A stretch of DNA of 64,000 nucleotides from Haematobia irritans (taxonomy: Eukaryota > Arthropoda > Insecta > Diptera > Muscidae), in NCBI RefSeq assembly GCF_050003625.1, contig NC_134401.1, forward strand, positions 63,395,242 to 63,459,241. The letters are read 5' to 3'. Every line of letters begins with the position of its first letter. The first letter of the stretch is position 1. The notes under the pieces were generated by a model. It did not search any database and was not told where the DNA came from. It saw only the letters and a list, made by a program, of their open reading frames with translations. Shown here in pieces: positions 43,838 to 54,847 of this stretch. Position numbers and translations under genes: made by a program.

Positions 43838-44667
43838 TAATAGTCACTGTTGATGGTTTTTCCCTTCTCAAGATAATCGATAAAAATTATTCCATGCGCA
43901 TCCCAAAAAAACAGAGGCCATTACTTTGCCAGCGGACTTTTGAGTCTTTCCACGCTTCGGAGACGGTTCACCGGTCGCTGTCCACTCAGCCGACTGTCGA
44001 TTGGACTCAGGAGTGTAGCGATGGAGCCATGTTTCATCCATTGTCACATATCGACGGAAAAACTCGGGTGTATTACGAGCTAACAGCTGCAAACACCAGA
44101 AATCTCCATCAACACGTTGTTGTTGTTGGTCAAATGTGAGCTCACGCAGCACAGAGCTTCCGCATATCCAAATATTGATGAATAATATGACCAACACCTT
44201 CCTTTGATATCTTTAAGGCCTCTGCTATCTCGATCAACTTCATTTTACGGTCATTCAAAATCATTTTGTGGATTTTTTTTATGTTTTCGTCGGTAACCAC
44301 CTCTTTCGGCCGTCCACTGCATTCACCGTCCTCCGTGCTCATTTCACCACGCTTGAATTTTGCATAACAATCAATTATTGTTGATTTCCCTGGGGCAGAG
44401 TCCGGAAACTCATTATCTAGCCAAGTTTATGCTTCCACCGTATTTTTCCCCTTCAGAAAACAGTATTTTATCAAAACACGGAATTTCTTTTTTCCATTTT
44501 TTTCACAATAACAAAAGTTGCTTCACAAAAGACGCTCTATCTCACAAACTAATTGACTTACAGACGTCAAATTTTGACACGAATCTTTTGAAGGTTGGTA
44601 CTATATAAAAATAATATGCATTTAATACTAGCACCGCCATCTAAAATATGTGTCAGCCAACCTGTTA

Positions 44668-45439
44668 TTTCACTAAATTTGAAAATGCTTGATATTAAAA
44701 TCTTAATGGATCTAAGATTTTAATATCAAGCGAGTACGGAAATAAAAAAATTACGACTATTTAAAAATTGAAAATAAAATGAAATAAAAAAGATAACAAA
44801 ATGGGTTTCGCAATTTTTATAGAAAATATTTAAGAGGTGAAATATTTCTATCAAATTACTCATCGGTTTACCGATTAATCGTATTCGTCTGCAAAAAGTT
44901 TAAAGCAAACTTCACACCTACATTCGCAATGTAAATTTAGAAAATATTTTCATTTGATCATTTTTGAATTATTGGATATTAATGCTCAAACTTTAAAAAT
45001 CGAATATCTATTAAAATAATTCTTCAAACTCTCCATAATTGTACGCCCTAGTAGTTGCGACATTGCAAGTTATGCTCTTAATTCGAAATCTCTTATATTT
45101 GGAACATCAATTCCCCTCAAATAACATTGTTTTTCAATAGTTAAGTAAGCATTGTCTTTCGTTTTATGATGACATTTCCACAGTGAGTGGTCACGTAGCA
45201 CCATACGCTTTCAATATCCATTAGTGAGTATTTGCAAGTGTACTCATACTAGGTACTTAGATGGTATTATTGGCTTTTCACGAGACTCCATATGACGTCC
45301 TATGTAACATTGAATTTAGGTAGATAAAAATAGTGATTTAATGATAATGTCAATATTAAAGTAAAATTTTTTAGTTTTTTTTATTGAGTAATGAAAACAA
45401 GTAATTACGGCCGAATCCTACACCCTCAAAAAAATCGCT
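44668..45439. other. Unassigned AT-rich DNA
   Basis: A short inverted pair AAATGCTTGATATTAAAATC / GATTTTAATATCAAGCGAG surrounds 44690-44735. Otherwise nothing recognised. Confidence 0.4.
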
Positions 45440-45656
45440 TCTCTGACATATGTTCCAAACATATTTTGCAGGAAGCACATATATTATTGGATACTGCCGA
45501 AACATTAATATGTTTGTTTTATGTGAACATATTATATACGATTGTGCTCATTCCCTCACAGAATTTTCACTTCCACAATTTTTTTTAGTTCTTGGCACCT
45601 TTTTCTGTAATACAAATAATGTTGAAGAAAATTTTATAAATTGTTTAAATTTTACC

Positions 45657-45737
45657 TTTAGCCTGGACGGAGAACCGAACCGAGGACCACACAGTTTGTA
45701 AGCCAACACACCATCCACTGGGCTACGTAGCTGTTAT
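45657..45737 (-). repeat. tRNA-like unit B
   Basis: Complement: GGCTACGTAGCCCAGTGGAT as CTACGTAGCCCAGTGGATGG, GGCTTACAAACTGTGTGG and CGGTTCGGTTCTCCGTCC. The B-box carries one change. Confidence 0.7.
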
Positions 45738-45845
45738 AGTCACCAGTAGACAATTAGCGTTATAAGTTACATTTATATAGCATAGTTCGCAGCACCCACG
45801 AACCCATGCAAACATAACATTACTTAACAGAAACATACATTTGTT

Positions 45846-45925
45846 GGCCACGTGGAGCAGTGGTTAGCATGTCTGCCTTGCATGCAAAGGGTCGTGGGTT
45901 CAATCACTGCACCGACCGAACACCA
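45846..45925 (+). repeat. tRNA-like unit A
   Basis: GGCCACGTGGAGCAGTGGTT, AGCATGTCTGCCTTGCATGC and GGGTTCAATCACTGC. A T-rich run follows at about 45926. Confidence 0.7.
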
Positions 45926-45961
45926 TTTTTTTTTTATTTACACATTTATATTTATACTATA

Positions 45962-47545
45962 CTAGCGTAACCCGGCCCGCTTCGTTGCGCCTTCCAAAGC
46001 GTTTTTGTAGGAATATTTTGCGTTAAGTTAGTCAACCATATCCTTCGTGCTGAAAACAAATTCGAAAAGATTTGAATTCTTTCAAACAAATCCGACTACG
46101 TGCTTTTTCATTTATAGGTACAAATACGACGGATATGCATATGTAAAACGGTTCGCCTTAAAAAATGTCGGGGAGAGGGTGTACCCTTTCTTCCAAATTT
46201 TTTAAATAATGTTCTGTATTCAAGTATTTGGACAATCTTCTATATTTCTTGTGAATTTTAAGTGTGGTTTGTCAAGGAAAGGTATCCTTCTTCTCAACAT
46301 ATCTGAAAATTGAGCACTACATTATAATAACATATACAGAATTACTGTTTCCCATCCAATAAATCGGAAAAAGCAAAAGTAGTAAAATATTTTACCACAT
46401 TAATATTTGCTAAAATGTTGGAAAATGATGCACCCTCTACGTTGGCTGCCAATTTCATGTAAATTTAAGTTCTTTACTAAAAAGAAGTCAGGCAGAAGCC
46501 TGTGCATAAAATATGTCATAATTATGTATCGTGTTCCAATTTACAGAAAACCCTCTACTTTCAATTTAAGAAAAAAAACGGACAAAAGGGAACCCTCTCC
46601 CCACCTTCGCTCTACTCCGACCTGATATCGAACTATCACGTACCCTATATTAATTTCACAAACTATTCAATGGTCCCTATAAATTCTATCGAAGTAAATC
46701 GACAAAGTTTATTTCAATTTTCCCCTTCCCCAACCAGATATCGAAAAATCATATACCTACTAATCATCAATCATGTATACATTTAATCACCTCCTTCCAT
46801 GTTCCCTGTAAATTTCAAGTAGATCGGAGATGTTTAAATTTTGCTCTATTGTTTTAAAGGACGTCACTTTTCCCGATACAATATCGACAAACACCGTAGT
46901 GAAATTTCCGTAAAATTTCAGTCGGGGGAGTTTAGTTTTGTTTTCACTGTACTTTAAAAAAAAGTCGGGCAAAGGGGTGGCGTCCCTCCCCGACCAAATA
47001 TCGAAAAATAATGTAGCAGATTTTTGTCTAGATGCCAACCCCAACATTCTATGAAAATTTCAAGCAAATCGCATAATTTTGTTCCAAGTTTCAAAAAGTA
47101 GGGCAAAGGGGGGGACCTCCCCCGTCCACATATGAAATCATCAGGTACCCCATATTAATTCCATAACCTCACCGCATGTTCTCTGTAAATCTCAGATAAT
47201 TTAGAGAATTTTAGTTTTTTCACTGTACTTTAAAAAAAGTCGAACAAAGGGGAGGTCCCCCTCCGCCACCAAATATCGAAATATAAAGTAGCGGATCAAT
47301 GAAAATTTCAAGCAAATCGGTCAACTTTGGTCCAATTTTCAAAAAGTCCGCCAATGGGGAGGTCCCCCTCCGCGACCAGGTGTCAAAAAATGAGGTACCC
47401 TATTTTCACCACATGAATGCCCCCTACGATCTCTGAAAGTTTCAAGTAAATCGGATCAGCCGTTTCGGAGCCAACTCGGTACATACAAACAAACAATCAA
47501 ACAAATAAACAAACATAGATTGAATTTTATATATATAGATTACAT
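45962..47545 (+). mobile_element. Dispersed repeat with CCCGGCCCGCTTCGTTGCGC start
   Basis: Starts TAGCGTAACCCGGCCCGCTTC and ends with AAACAAACAATCAAACAAAT and ATATATATAGATT. The interior holds several 150-200-bp imperfect repeats with the words AAAGGGGGGGACCTCCCCC, TCCCCGACCAAATATCG and ATTTCAAGCAAATCG (46960, 47110, 47260, 47360). No protein is encoded. Similar sequences are common near or at the ends of non-LTR elements in arthropods, but I cannot assign a class. Confidence 0.55.
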
Positions 47546-48335
47546 TTTTATAATGAAAGTGAGTTATTAAAGATTTACAGTCAGAAAAGAACAGTGCTTG
47601 ACATAAACGAAAGGGACTGAGATTTTGGATAAAATATTACTTTTTTATTGCAAAAATAACAATTTTGTAACAAAAAACTCTTTTTGGTATAAAAGTTTGA
47701 AATTTTGGAAGGTATTTAAAAACTCTAAGAAAAGAAGGACGTGGAAAAATAATTTTATAATATACACATTAATTTATTTAATCGTGAACAGTTTTTTACT
47801 AGCTTTTAACTTCATTTTAAATGCATTTGAAACTTATCGTGTTTTGTACTTAAACTCATTTTTACCTTTAAGGCCGGTATTAAGTTGGCATTATCGCTAT
47901 AAAATAACCCTGTTTTGCCTTTTACTTTTCTTTAATAATTCATTTTACAGAAAATAAACTTTTTCAATTGTTTTAGCTACAAAACTCGAACTTAATGCCC
48001 GCTTTTATATTTGAGGATGTCCGTCAACTCCTCTTGGACTACTTATTAATAAAGTGGAACTAAACTTTGCTTTTATACATTGTACTGTTTAATTTTTCAC
48101 TATTTCCTCCTTTTTTCATTTTACTGTAACAACTCTAAAAAGAGTATAGTGCCCTTTCGTTATTTTTATGAAGATCCCTTCGTAATTTTTGTATATTTTC
48201 CACAGTTTTTTTTTTAATGTTCCGAATGTCTATTCTCTTTACTGCGAATACTCATTCTAATATTCAAATTAAATAATATTTAGACTTAAGCATATCAAAT
48301 TTTTGGCCTTATCATAAAACAGTTTTCCGAAACAA
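47546..48335 (-). repeat. FB1-family arm segment
   Basis: Complement of 18200-19050: AGTCAGAAAAGAACAGTGCT, TTTTTTATTGCAAAAATAAC, AACTCCTCTTGGACTACTTA and AACTCTAAAAAGAGTATAGT are shared markers (the last two are also in FB1 arms). Confidence 0.7.
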
Positions 48336-48351
48336 CACGCAGAGAAGGAAT

Positions 48352-48582
48352 ATGATCACCTCAAACATGTTTTAAGAGCAAAATGTTATTTTTGTGTGGT
48401 GACCATGTAACATGTTTGTCACTGAAATGTTATTTTCTCGTCAAATATAACCTGCTTGCCGACATCAGATACATGATTTCCGAGTAAATAACATGGTTGC
48501 GAAAACCATGTTACATGGTCACCGCCCAAAAATAACATTGTGCTCTTAAAACATGTTTGAGGTGATCATATTCTTCTTAGTA
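48352..48582. mobile_element. MITE with long inverted ends
   Basis: Left GAGAAGGAATATGATCACCT and CAAACATGTTTTAAGAGCAA are mirrored by CTCTTAAAACATGTTTGAGG and TGATCATATTCTTCT on the right. About 70 bp of each end is inverted, so the element can form a hairpin. Related copies at 50519-50622 and 53637-53855. Confidence 0.75.
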
Positions 48583-48629
48583 GGAATGAACTAAAATATT
48601 TTTCTATGCTAACTTAATGGAAATTAAAA

Positions 48630-49765
48630 TACATATATACCGATCGACTCAGAATCACCTCCTGAGTTGATCTAACCCTTGGTGTCCGTCCGTCCATGTA
48701 TTTGTTGTTCGCAGGATTCCGGTCGCAATTATTAACCGATTTTGATTAAATTTGGTATGTGGCTCTTTATTGGCACAAGGACGAACGCTATTGAATTTAG
48801 ATATAGCTCCCATATACATATATGTATCGCCCGATTTCGATAAATGATTGCGCTCATTTACTAACCGATCGGCGTCAAATTTGTATCGCCCGATTTCGAT
48901 AAATGATTGCGCTCATTTACTAACCGATCGGCGTCAAATTTGTCACAATGTAATCCACTGACTCTATGTGCAAAATATCATCCAAATCGGTGCAGATTTG
49001 GATATAGCTGCCGTATATATGTAGCGCCCAATTTTCAAAATTTGCCCCTTATAACCTTATTGTTGACCATTGTGGCCTCATTTATTAACCGATCTTACTC
49101 AAAGTTAGCACAAGGTAATCTCCTGTAATATCAACAAAACCTGCAAAATATAATCCAAATCGGGTCATATTTAGATATAGCTCTTATATATATTTTTCGC
49201 CCGTTTTTGAAAAATGTACCCCTTGTAACTTTATTTCTAACCATAGTAGCCTTATCTAATACCCGATCTTACTCTAATTTAGCACAAGACAACCCTCTGT
49301 GGTATCAACCAATTTATGGATATAGCTCCCATATAAATGCATCGATCGATTTTCCCAAATTTGACCATAATACTCTTATTTATTAACCTATGTTGCTCAA
49401 ATTTCAAATAAACATGTCGTATTGAGACTTGTATGTAGCTATTACATAAATCTATTACCCTATTTTCAGAAATTTGAATTTATTACCCACACTAATTGAG
49501 CGATTTCCAGTTTTTTAAATAAAGGACTCAATATTAATAGCATACTAAATAACTCTGTAGGTTCAGAATCAACTATACTCCTATGTTAATATCAGACATT
49601 TCTGTTCAGATTATGATAAAACTCCCATGTACCCAGTAATGTTATTAAATCTGGAAATGTGGTTTTCCCCAAACCTATATCATTGATACCCTACAAACAA
49701 TGTTCACTAATTCAGTAGGGGTGATTTGGGGTATGATGTAGTCGGCCCGGCCCGACTTTCTACTT
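48630..49765 (-). mobile_element. Family C mini-me-like repeat
   Basis: Starts ATACCGATCGACTCAGAATC with GTGTCCGTCCGTCCATG at 48690. Internal units carry ATATAGCTCCCATAT and CGCCCGATTTCGATAAATG. A 58-bp tract (CGCCCGATTTCGATAAATGA onwards, 48829 and 48887) is duplicated directly. Ends with the GC-rich hairpin block GTCGGCCCGGCCCGACTTTC at 49742. Confidence 0.75.
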
Positions 49766-50005
49766 TACTCGTTAATTCGAATTTTATTTAATCTACCAAT
49801 TTTTTATGGTACACTTTTTCGACAATATTTCTCATATTCGTTAGAAAAAAAAAAAAACAAAGCAATATTTTATAAAAGGTTTTATTGTTTAAGGGACGGC
49901 ACTATACGCGGTTTTTGCACCGAAAACCAGCGCTTCAACATTACTTTTTTAATCAATTAATTTTAAATGAAAAAAACTATTACACAATCCATACATTGGA
50001 AGGTT
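49766..50005. other. Unassigned AT-rich DNA
   Basis: No gene or clear repeat. Confidence 0.4.
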
Positions 50006-50290
50006 TAGAGTGACCAAAGTCGTGAGTGTGACCAATGTCGTGAGCGTGATTAAAATCGTGGGCGTGACTGACATCGTGAGTGCGATTGACATCGTGATCG
50101 TGATTCAAATCGAGATCGTGATTCAACTCGTGAGCGTGATTCAAATCGTGAGCGTGATACAAGTCGTGAGCGTGATTCAAATCGTGAGCGTGATAAAAAT
50201 CGTGAGCGTGATTAAAATCGTGAGCGTGATTTAAATCGTGAGCGTGATTAAAGTAGTTATCGTGATTCAAATCGTGAGCGTGATTTTGTT
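50006..50290 (+). repeat. 18-bp minisatellite
   Basis: About fifteen tandem copies of GTGAGCGTGATTCAAATC with point variation (ATCGTGGGCGTGACTGAC at the left edge). The period is divisible by three, so open frames exist on both strands, repeating HAHDLN on minus and VSVIQI on plus. I see no start context or flanking domain that would make either a gene. Confidence 0.92.
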
Positions 50291-50478
50291 TTCGTGAGTG
50301 TAATTATCAAACATTTTTACTCACGCACATTCACGAAGAATTTTTTTTCGTGACTCACGCTCACGCACCAAAATTTTCAGCTTGATCACGCTCACGCACG
50401 CTCACGAGATTGACTCCATCGTGACTCACGGCTCACGCGTGAGTCACGAAAATTTCGTATCACGTGCACACCTCTAGT
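50291..50478. repeat. CACGCTCACG-type simple repeat flank
   Basis: Irregular repeats of TCACGCTCACGCAC and CGTGAGTCACGAAAATTTCG in both orientations next to the minisatellite, probably its older or inverted margin. Confidence 0.7.
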
Positions 50479-50483
50479 CTCCA

Positions 50484-50516
50484 TAGACACCGTGGTGCAA
50501 TGGTTAGTATGCCCGC
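50484..50516 (+). mobile_element. SINE head fragment
   Basis: CACCGTGGTGCAATGGTTAG followed by TATGCCCGCA, the first part of the tRNA-like head, cut by the next element. Confidence 0.65.
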
Positions 50517-50518
50517 AC

Positions 50519-50622
50519 CCAGAGAAGGAATATGATCACCTCAAACATGTTTTAAGAGCAAAATGTTATTTTTGGGTGCTCTTCGAATATGATTGGGACA
50601 ATCATGTTTCTTCTCTGCGTGT
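50519..50622. mobile_element. Short MITE, internally deleted
   Basis: Left end as in 48352-48582 (AGAGAAGGAATATGATCACC); right end TCATGTTTCTTCTCTGCGTG as in 20993-21320. Only about 105 bp remain, so the two ends come from different subtypes or from a recombination. Confidence 0.6.
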
Positions 50623-51498
50623 GGGTCAAATACTAACAATATGAAAAGGAAACGTATCTGCGACTACAATTCTGAGTGTTTCAAAGATTCTCTACAAGCA
50701 AAGGAATGACATATTAGAAAAGCGATATAGCCTTCACATGTATAATATTTTTTGCAAAAACAAAAACACCGAATTCATGACAAGCAATACCACGATTGTC
50801 TCCTTTTTTATTTGGCTTAAAGAATTTATTAACTTCGTTCGGCGGAAAAAAATTTTCCGTGTAATAGGCTACAGACACAGCATGATGCTTTATTCAGACG
50901 CGGCTCTGCTCTAAATCGCAATATATAATAGAGCATTGCATCGGTCATATATTTTTGTGTTCGAGAACATCCAACAAGTAAGGTAGAGATTTGTAGTCGT
51001 TCCCGTTTGGACCGATTTTTGTACGATCGAATACAACCATAACTCGTTATCGTTTGTGTTGTATGAAACGGTCAATCAAACAACTTCAGTCTTCGGGATC
51101 AAACACAACGAGTCAAATTGTTTTCGAAAACAGAGTGAAGGAATCGAGGAATTCCATTCTTTTTTGCCCTCATATAGTAACAACAACAACAACTTTTATA
51201 TGTATTGTACGTTTGTTTAGTTGTACGTTGCCGTAAAGACGTTTGTGTTCTGCGTTTCTATGTAAAGGGTACTAATAGCACAACAAAATATTGCTCTGTT
51301 GTTAAGAGAAACATTTTGGACCGAAATGGGTTTGATGATATTTTTGGGCAATATACTAAGAATTCTTTAGAGATGCATTTCACTTTTAAAAGTAAGTTTT
51401 TCGTATTTAATTCTGAGATCAAAATTTAAAATAAACTGGAAAATGCGGTGTCTATGCTATGCATAAATGACATTCGTATTTAAAGGCAATGTGTTAAA
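50623..51498. other. Unassigned DNA left of the palindrome
   Basis: Open frames at 51054-51236 and 51205-51429 are short and unrecognised. The sequence AATATATAATAGAGCATTGC at 50923 recurs inverted near 52030, so the palindromic unit may share sequence with this flank. Confidence 0.4.
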
Positions 51499-52439
51499 AT
51501 ATTTTGTCTTGCCAAATGATTTTTTTAGGGAAAAAATCAAAACAAACATTAATTTACTTTGCTTGTTACATTCAAAATCATAAAAAAATTAAACATTTAC
51601 CTTTTTAAACTCACGTAATTTATTTTCCATAAACTTAACTCTGAATTACAACGCCAAATAAATAACTCCTTTTCTCATTAAGCATAATTCCATTTCTTGT
51701 CATAACATACTCGAGAAATTTGCAAATACCCAAACTACCGTTGAATGTTCGAGTATTCTCGATTATTCCGTTTCACCAAATGCATTTGAATCTTTGCTTG
51801 CGAACGAGAATTGGAACGAATGCACAACTTCAGTCAATGACGTCACGACAACATTCGCTCGATACTGATTTATGGGGTTCGTTTCAAACCATGTCTCATT
51901 CATACAATTACATTCATTCGAATCGATTCGATCAAGCGAGTGCTGGTATTCTATTCATTCGATCATCGACGATGATTCAGTCTTCTCGAACCGTTTCGAG
52001 AGTGCAGTTGTGTGCGCTATGAATGAGTGTTCCCATGCAATGCTCTAATATATAATATACGTCTATTATAACATCCAGTGTTGCCAGGTGATTTTGCATC
52101 CTTCTCCCAAATCTTAAGAAAAAAACCCTCAAATTAGTCTAATTTTTTTTTTCAAAAATTTCCCAAAAAACTATGTAAATAGGTACAAAATGGGTTCGTG
52201 AAACAAATCCTAAGGTAAAATAAAATAATTCAGTGTATAAGTGTTTTAAAGTAAATCGGTTTACCAACCTGCCAACACTGCAAACATCTAACATGAAAAA
52301 GAAAAATGGAATGAATATAGGAAAAAACTACTTCCTGCGAAAATATTCGTTGTTAAACAAAATTACAAAATTTTATTGACCTTATTTGCTATTAAACTAT
52401 CGCTCACGAAGTTCGCCCTTCTAATAACAAGGAAATATG

Positions 52440-52615
52440 ACGGAAAATTCGGACTGACCGAATCCTAAGTACCCTCCATCACGGATTGAGCACAAAGTTC
52501 CACTAAGGACTGTCATTCATAATCGAATTACTTTGCCGATGGCAAGGTATCTTAAGCCTTCTTTAAATTGTGTGTTAAATTGTAAGTTAGTCTATATGGA
52601 GTCTTTGTTAACCAA
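52440..52615 (+). mobile_element. Family A-like left-end fragment
   Basis: GAAAATTCGGACTGACCGAA, TAAGTACCCTCCATCACGGA and GCCGATGGCAAGGTATCTTA match the 200 bp after the left end of family A copies. Confidence 0.6.
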
Positions 52616-52616
52616 A

Positions 52617-53548
52617 ATCAAGTATATACAGCAGTAAGTTCGGCCGGGCCGAATCTCAAATACTCACACTTTGAATCAAATTAATTTCCTTTTGAAAACT
52701 CTTCGTCCTAGCTGGTTACTTGGTAAAATATTGAATTTCAAATGACAGATGTTTTCCTAAGCAGATCAGTTCAACCATTACGCTTCCCGAAGATACATTT
52801 ATATACTTATGAAGACTAGATCAGATTCTGGATTTATAACAACCATTTTGTTTGAGTTTTAGAGGAATCATAAAAATCTCGTGTAAGTGTGAAAGAAAAT
52901 AATGAAATAAGTCCTTGATTTGAAATCTAAAATCTGTACATTTTTAGCCACGTTTTAAAATTATTAGAAAATCTAAAATCCGGAAAATCCAAAACATGAA
53001 CCGATATACACCATATTGGGCAAACCTATTTCTGGTCCAAAATATCTCTATATTTACAATTTCAGCAAATTGGATAGAAAATATGGTTTCTAGAAGCCCA
53101 AGAAGTAAAATCGGGAGATCGGTCTATATGGGGGCTATACCAAAACTTGGACCGATAGGCTCCATTTTCGGCACACCAATTTGGAATCCTAAAATACTTT
53201 AAGATCTCCAATTTCAGGCAAATCGGATGGAAAATTCGGTTTCTAGAAACCTAAGACGCCAAATCGTGGGGTCGTTTTATATCGAGGCTATATCAAAACC
53301 TGGACCGATACAGCCCATCTTCAAGCTTGACCTGCCTGCAAAAAAAAACGAATCTGTGCCAAATTTCAGGACGATAGCGCCATTTTTGAAACCTGTAGCG
53401 TAATTACAACAGAAAGAGAGACGGACATGGTTATACCGTCTTAGAATTTTTCCCTGATCAGGAATATAAACACTTCATACTGTATATATCGATCGATATT
53501 TCGATGTGCCTACAAACGCCATCTCCCATTACCATTCTATGGTGGTGG
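52617..53548 (+). mobile_element. Family B mini-me-like repeat (left arm)
   Basis: Left end TCAAGTATATACAGCAGTAA and hairpin TTCGGCCGGGCCGAA, internal units with AATCGGGAGATCGGTCTATA, short GAGACGGACATG block at 53419, right end ATTCTATGGTGGTGGGTATA. Confidence 0.75.
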
Positions 53549-53636
53549 GTATAATAAAATATTAAATATCAACATAAGTCACTTTAATTCTTGATCGGTT
53601 TATATAGAGGTGTCTATAATTATGAACCGATATGAA

Positions 53637-53855
53637 TGTTTCAAGAGCAAAATGTTAGTTTTGGGTGGTGACCATGCAACATGTTTGTCACTAAAATGTT
53701 ATTTTCTCGTCAAATATAACCTGCTTGCCGAAATCAGATACATGATTTCCGAGAAAATAATATGCTTGCGAAAACCATGTTACATGGTCACCACCCAAAA
53801 ATAACATTTTGCTCTTGAAACATGTTTGAGGTGATCATATTCCTTCTCTGCGTGC
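53637..53855. mobile_element. MITE in palindrome spacer
   Basis: TTTCAAGAGCAAAATGTTAG on the left and AACATTTTGCTCTTGAAACA on the right are inverted. Same family as 48352-48582; right end CCTTCTCTGCGTG complete, left end short by about 25 bp. Confidence 0.7.
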
Positions 53856-53861
53856 GCCTTG

Positions 53862-54020
53862 TACAACCCCAGTTTCCACCAAAAGCGTTTTCAGCGGTGG
53901 ATTAACCCCGCTTCTCTAAGTGGTTTCACCGCAATGTGGAACGCCGTTCCGACTGGGGTTAAATCCACGACCATATGTATGCTAGGCGGGCATGCTAGCC
54001 ATTGCACAACGGTGGTTCCC
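53862..54020 (-). mobile_element. SINE fragment in palindrome spacer
   Basis: Contains AAAGCGTTTTCAGCGGTGGA and GTGGTTTCACCGCAATGTGG (body, plus orientation) and CGGGCATGCTAGCCATTGCA (head, minus orientation), so it is rearranged. The rest of the body and the 3' tail are missing. Confidence 0.55.
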
Positions 54021-54050
54021 ATCCGGTCGCGTTGAATTTGACCTTCTAAT

Positions 54051-54847
<797 letters not shown>

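Larger units (their letters stand above)
42226..44342 (-). pseudogene. mariner transposase (DD34D), broken
   Basis: Pieces in order: helix-turn-helix end SGRPKEVVTDENIKKIHKM with EIAEALKISKEGVGHI (from 44342), then after a frameshift RYVTMDETWLHRYTPE and KRGKTQKSAGKVMASVF (to 43868), the insertion, then ALLERSKVEIAAERPHMKKK, LLHQDNAPCHHKS and HPPYSPDLAPG with further frameshifts to FGRNEEVIAETEAYF near 42280. First and second catalytic aspartates are recognisable (MDET, HQDNAPCH). The third lies where SPDLAPSD is expected but the frame is disturbed. Joining 43840 to 42548 at the TA reads through the SDYYMALLE stretch, so the interruption is precise. Confidence 0.88.
42226..44665 (-). mobile_element. 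mariner (irritans-type), interrupted and 3' truncated
   Basis: The 5' end on the minus strand reads ACAGGTTGGCTGACACAT (complement ending at 44665), like irritans-subfamily mariner termini, next to TA at 44666-44667. The transposase is read in pieces downstream. The 3' end is lost near 42226. A whole ITmD37E element sits inside at 42549-43837. Confidence 0.85.
45440..45959 (-). mobile_element. FB1-family fragment with both tRNA-like units
   Basis: ATGTTCCAAACATATTTTG words, then the block CTTGGCACCTTTTTCTGTAA, unit B, the GCAGCACCCACGAACCC spacer and unit A. Same order as the complement of 29285-29700. The arm sequence continues at 47546 after an unrelated insertion. Confidence 0.65.
51499..53633 (+). 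repeat. Left arm of a large palindrome
   Basis: About 2.1 kb that recurs inverted at 58931-57181 and 54393-54051. Arms are nearly identical: a 100-codon frame at 51720-52022 is repeated without amino-acid change at 58710-58408. The arm includes an ATTCGA-rich segment with a CRE-like TGACGTCA (51839), a family A fragment (52440-52615) and a family B repeat (52617-53548). Confidence 0.88.

Noticed and set aside
49980..50270. Histidine/aspartate-rich protein on the minus strand
   Set aside because: Entirely generated by an 18-bp minisatellite; no flanking unique coding sequence.
50006..50290. CRISPR-like array
   Set aside because: Units are contiguous without unique spacers and the genome is eukaryotic.
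51720..52022. 100-codon frame as a conserved gene pair
   Set aside because: Both copies belong to near-identical palindrome arms, so identity reflects recent duplication, not coding selection; no domain recognised.
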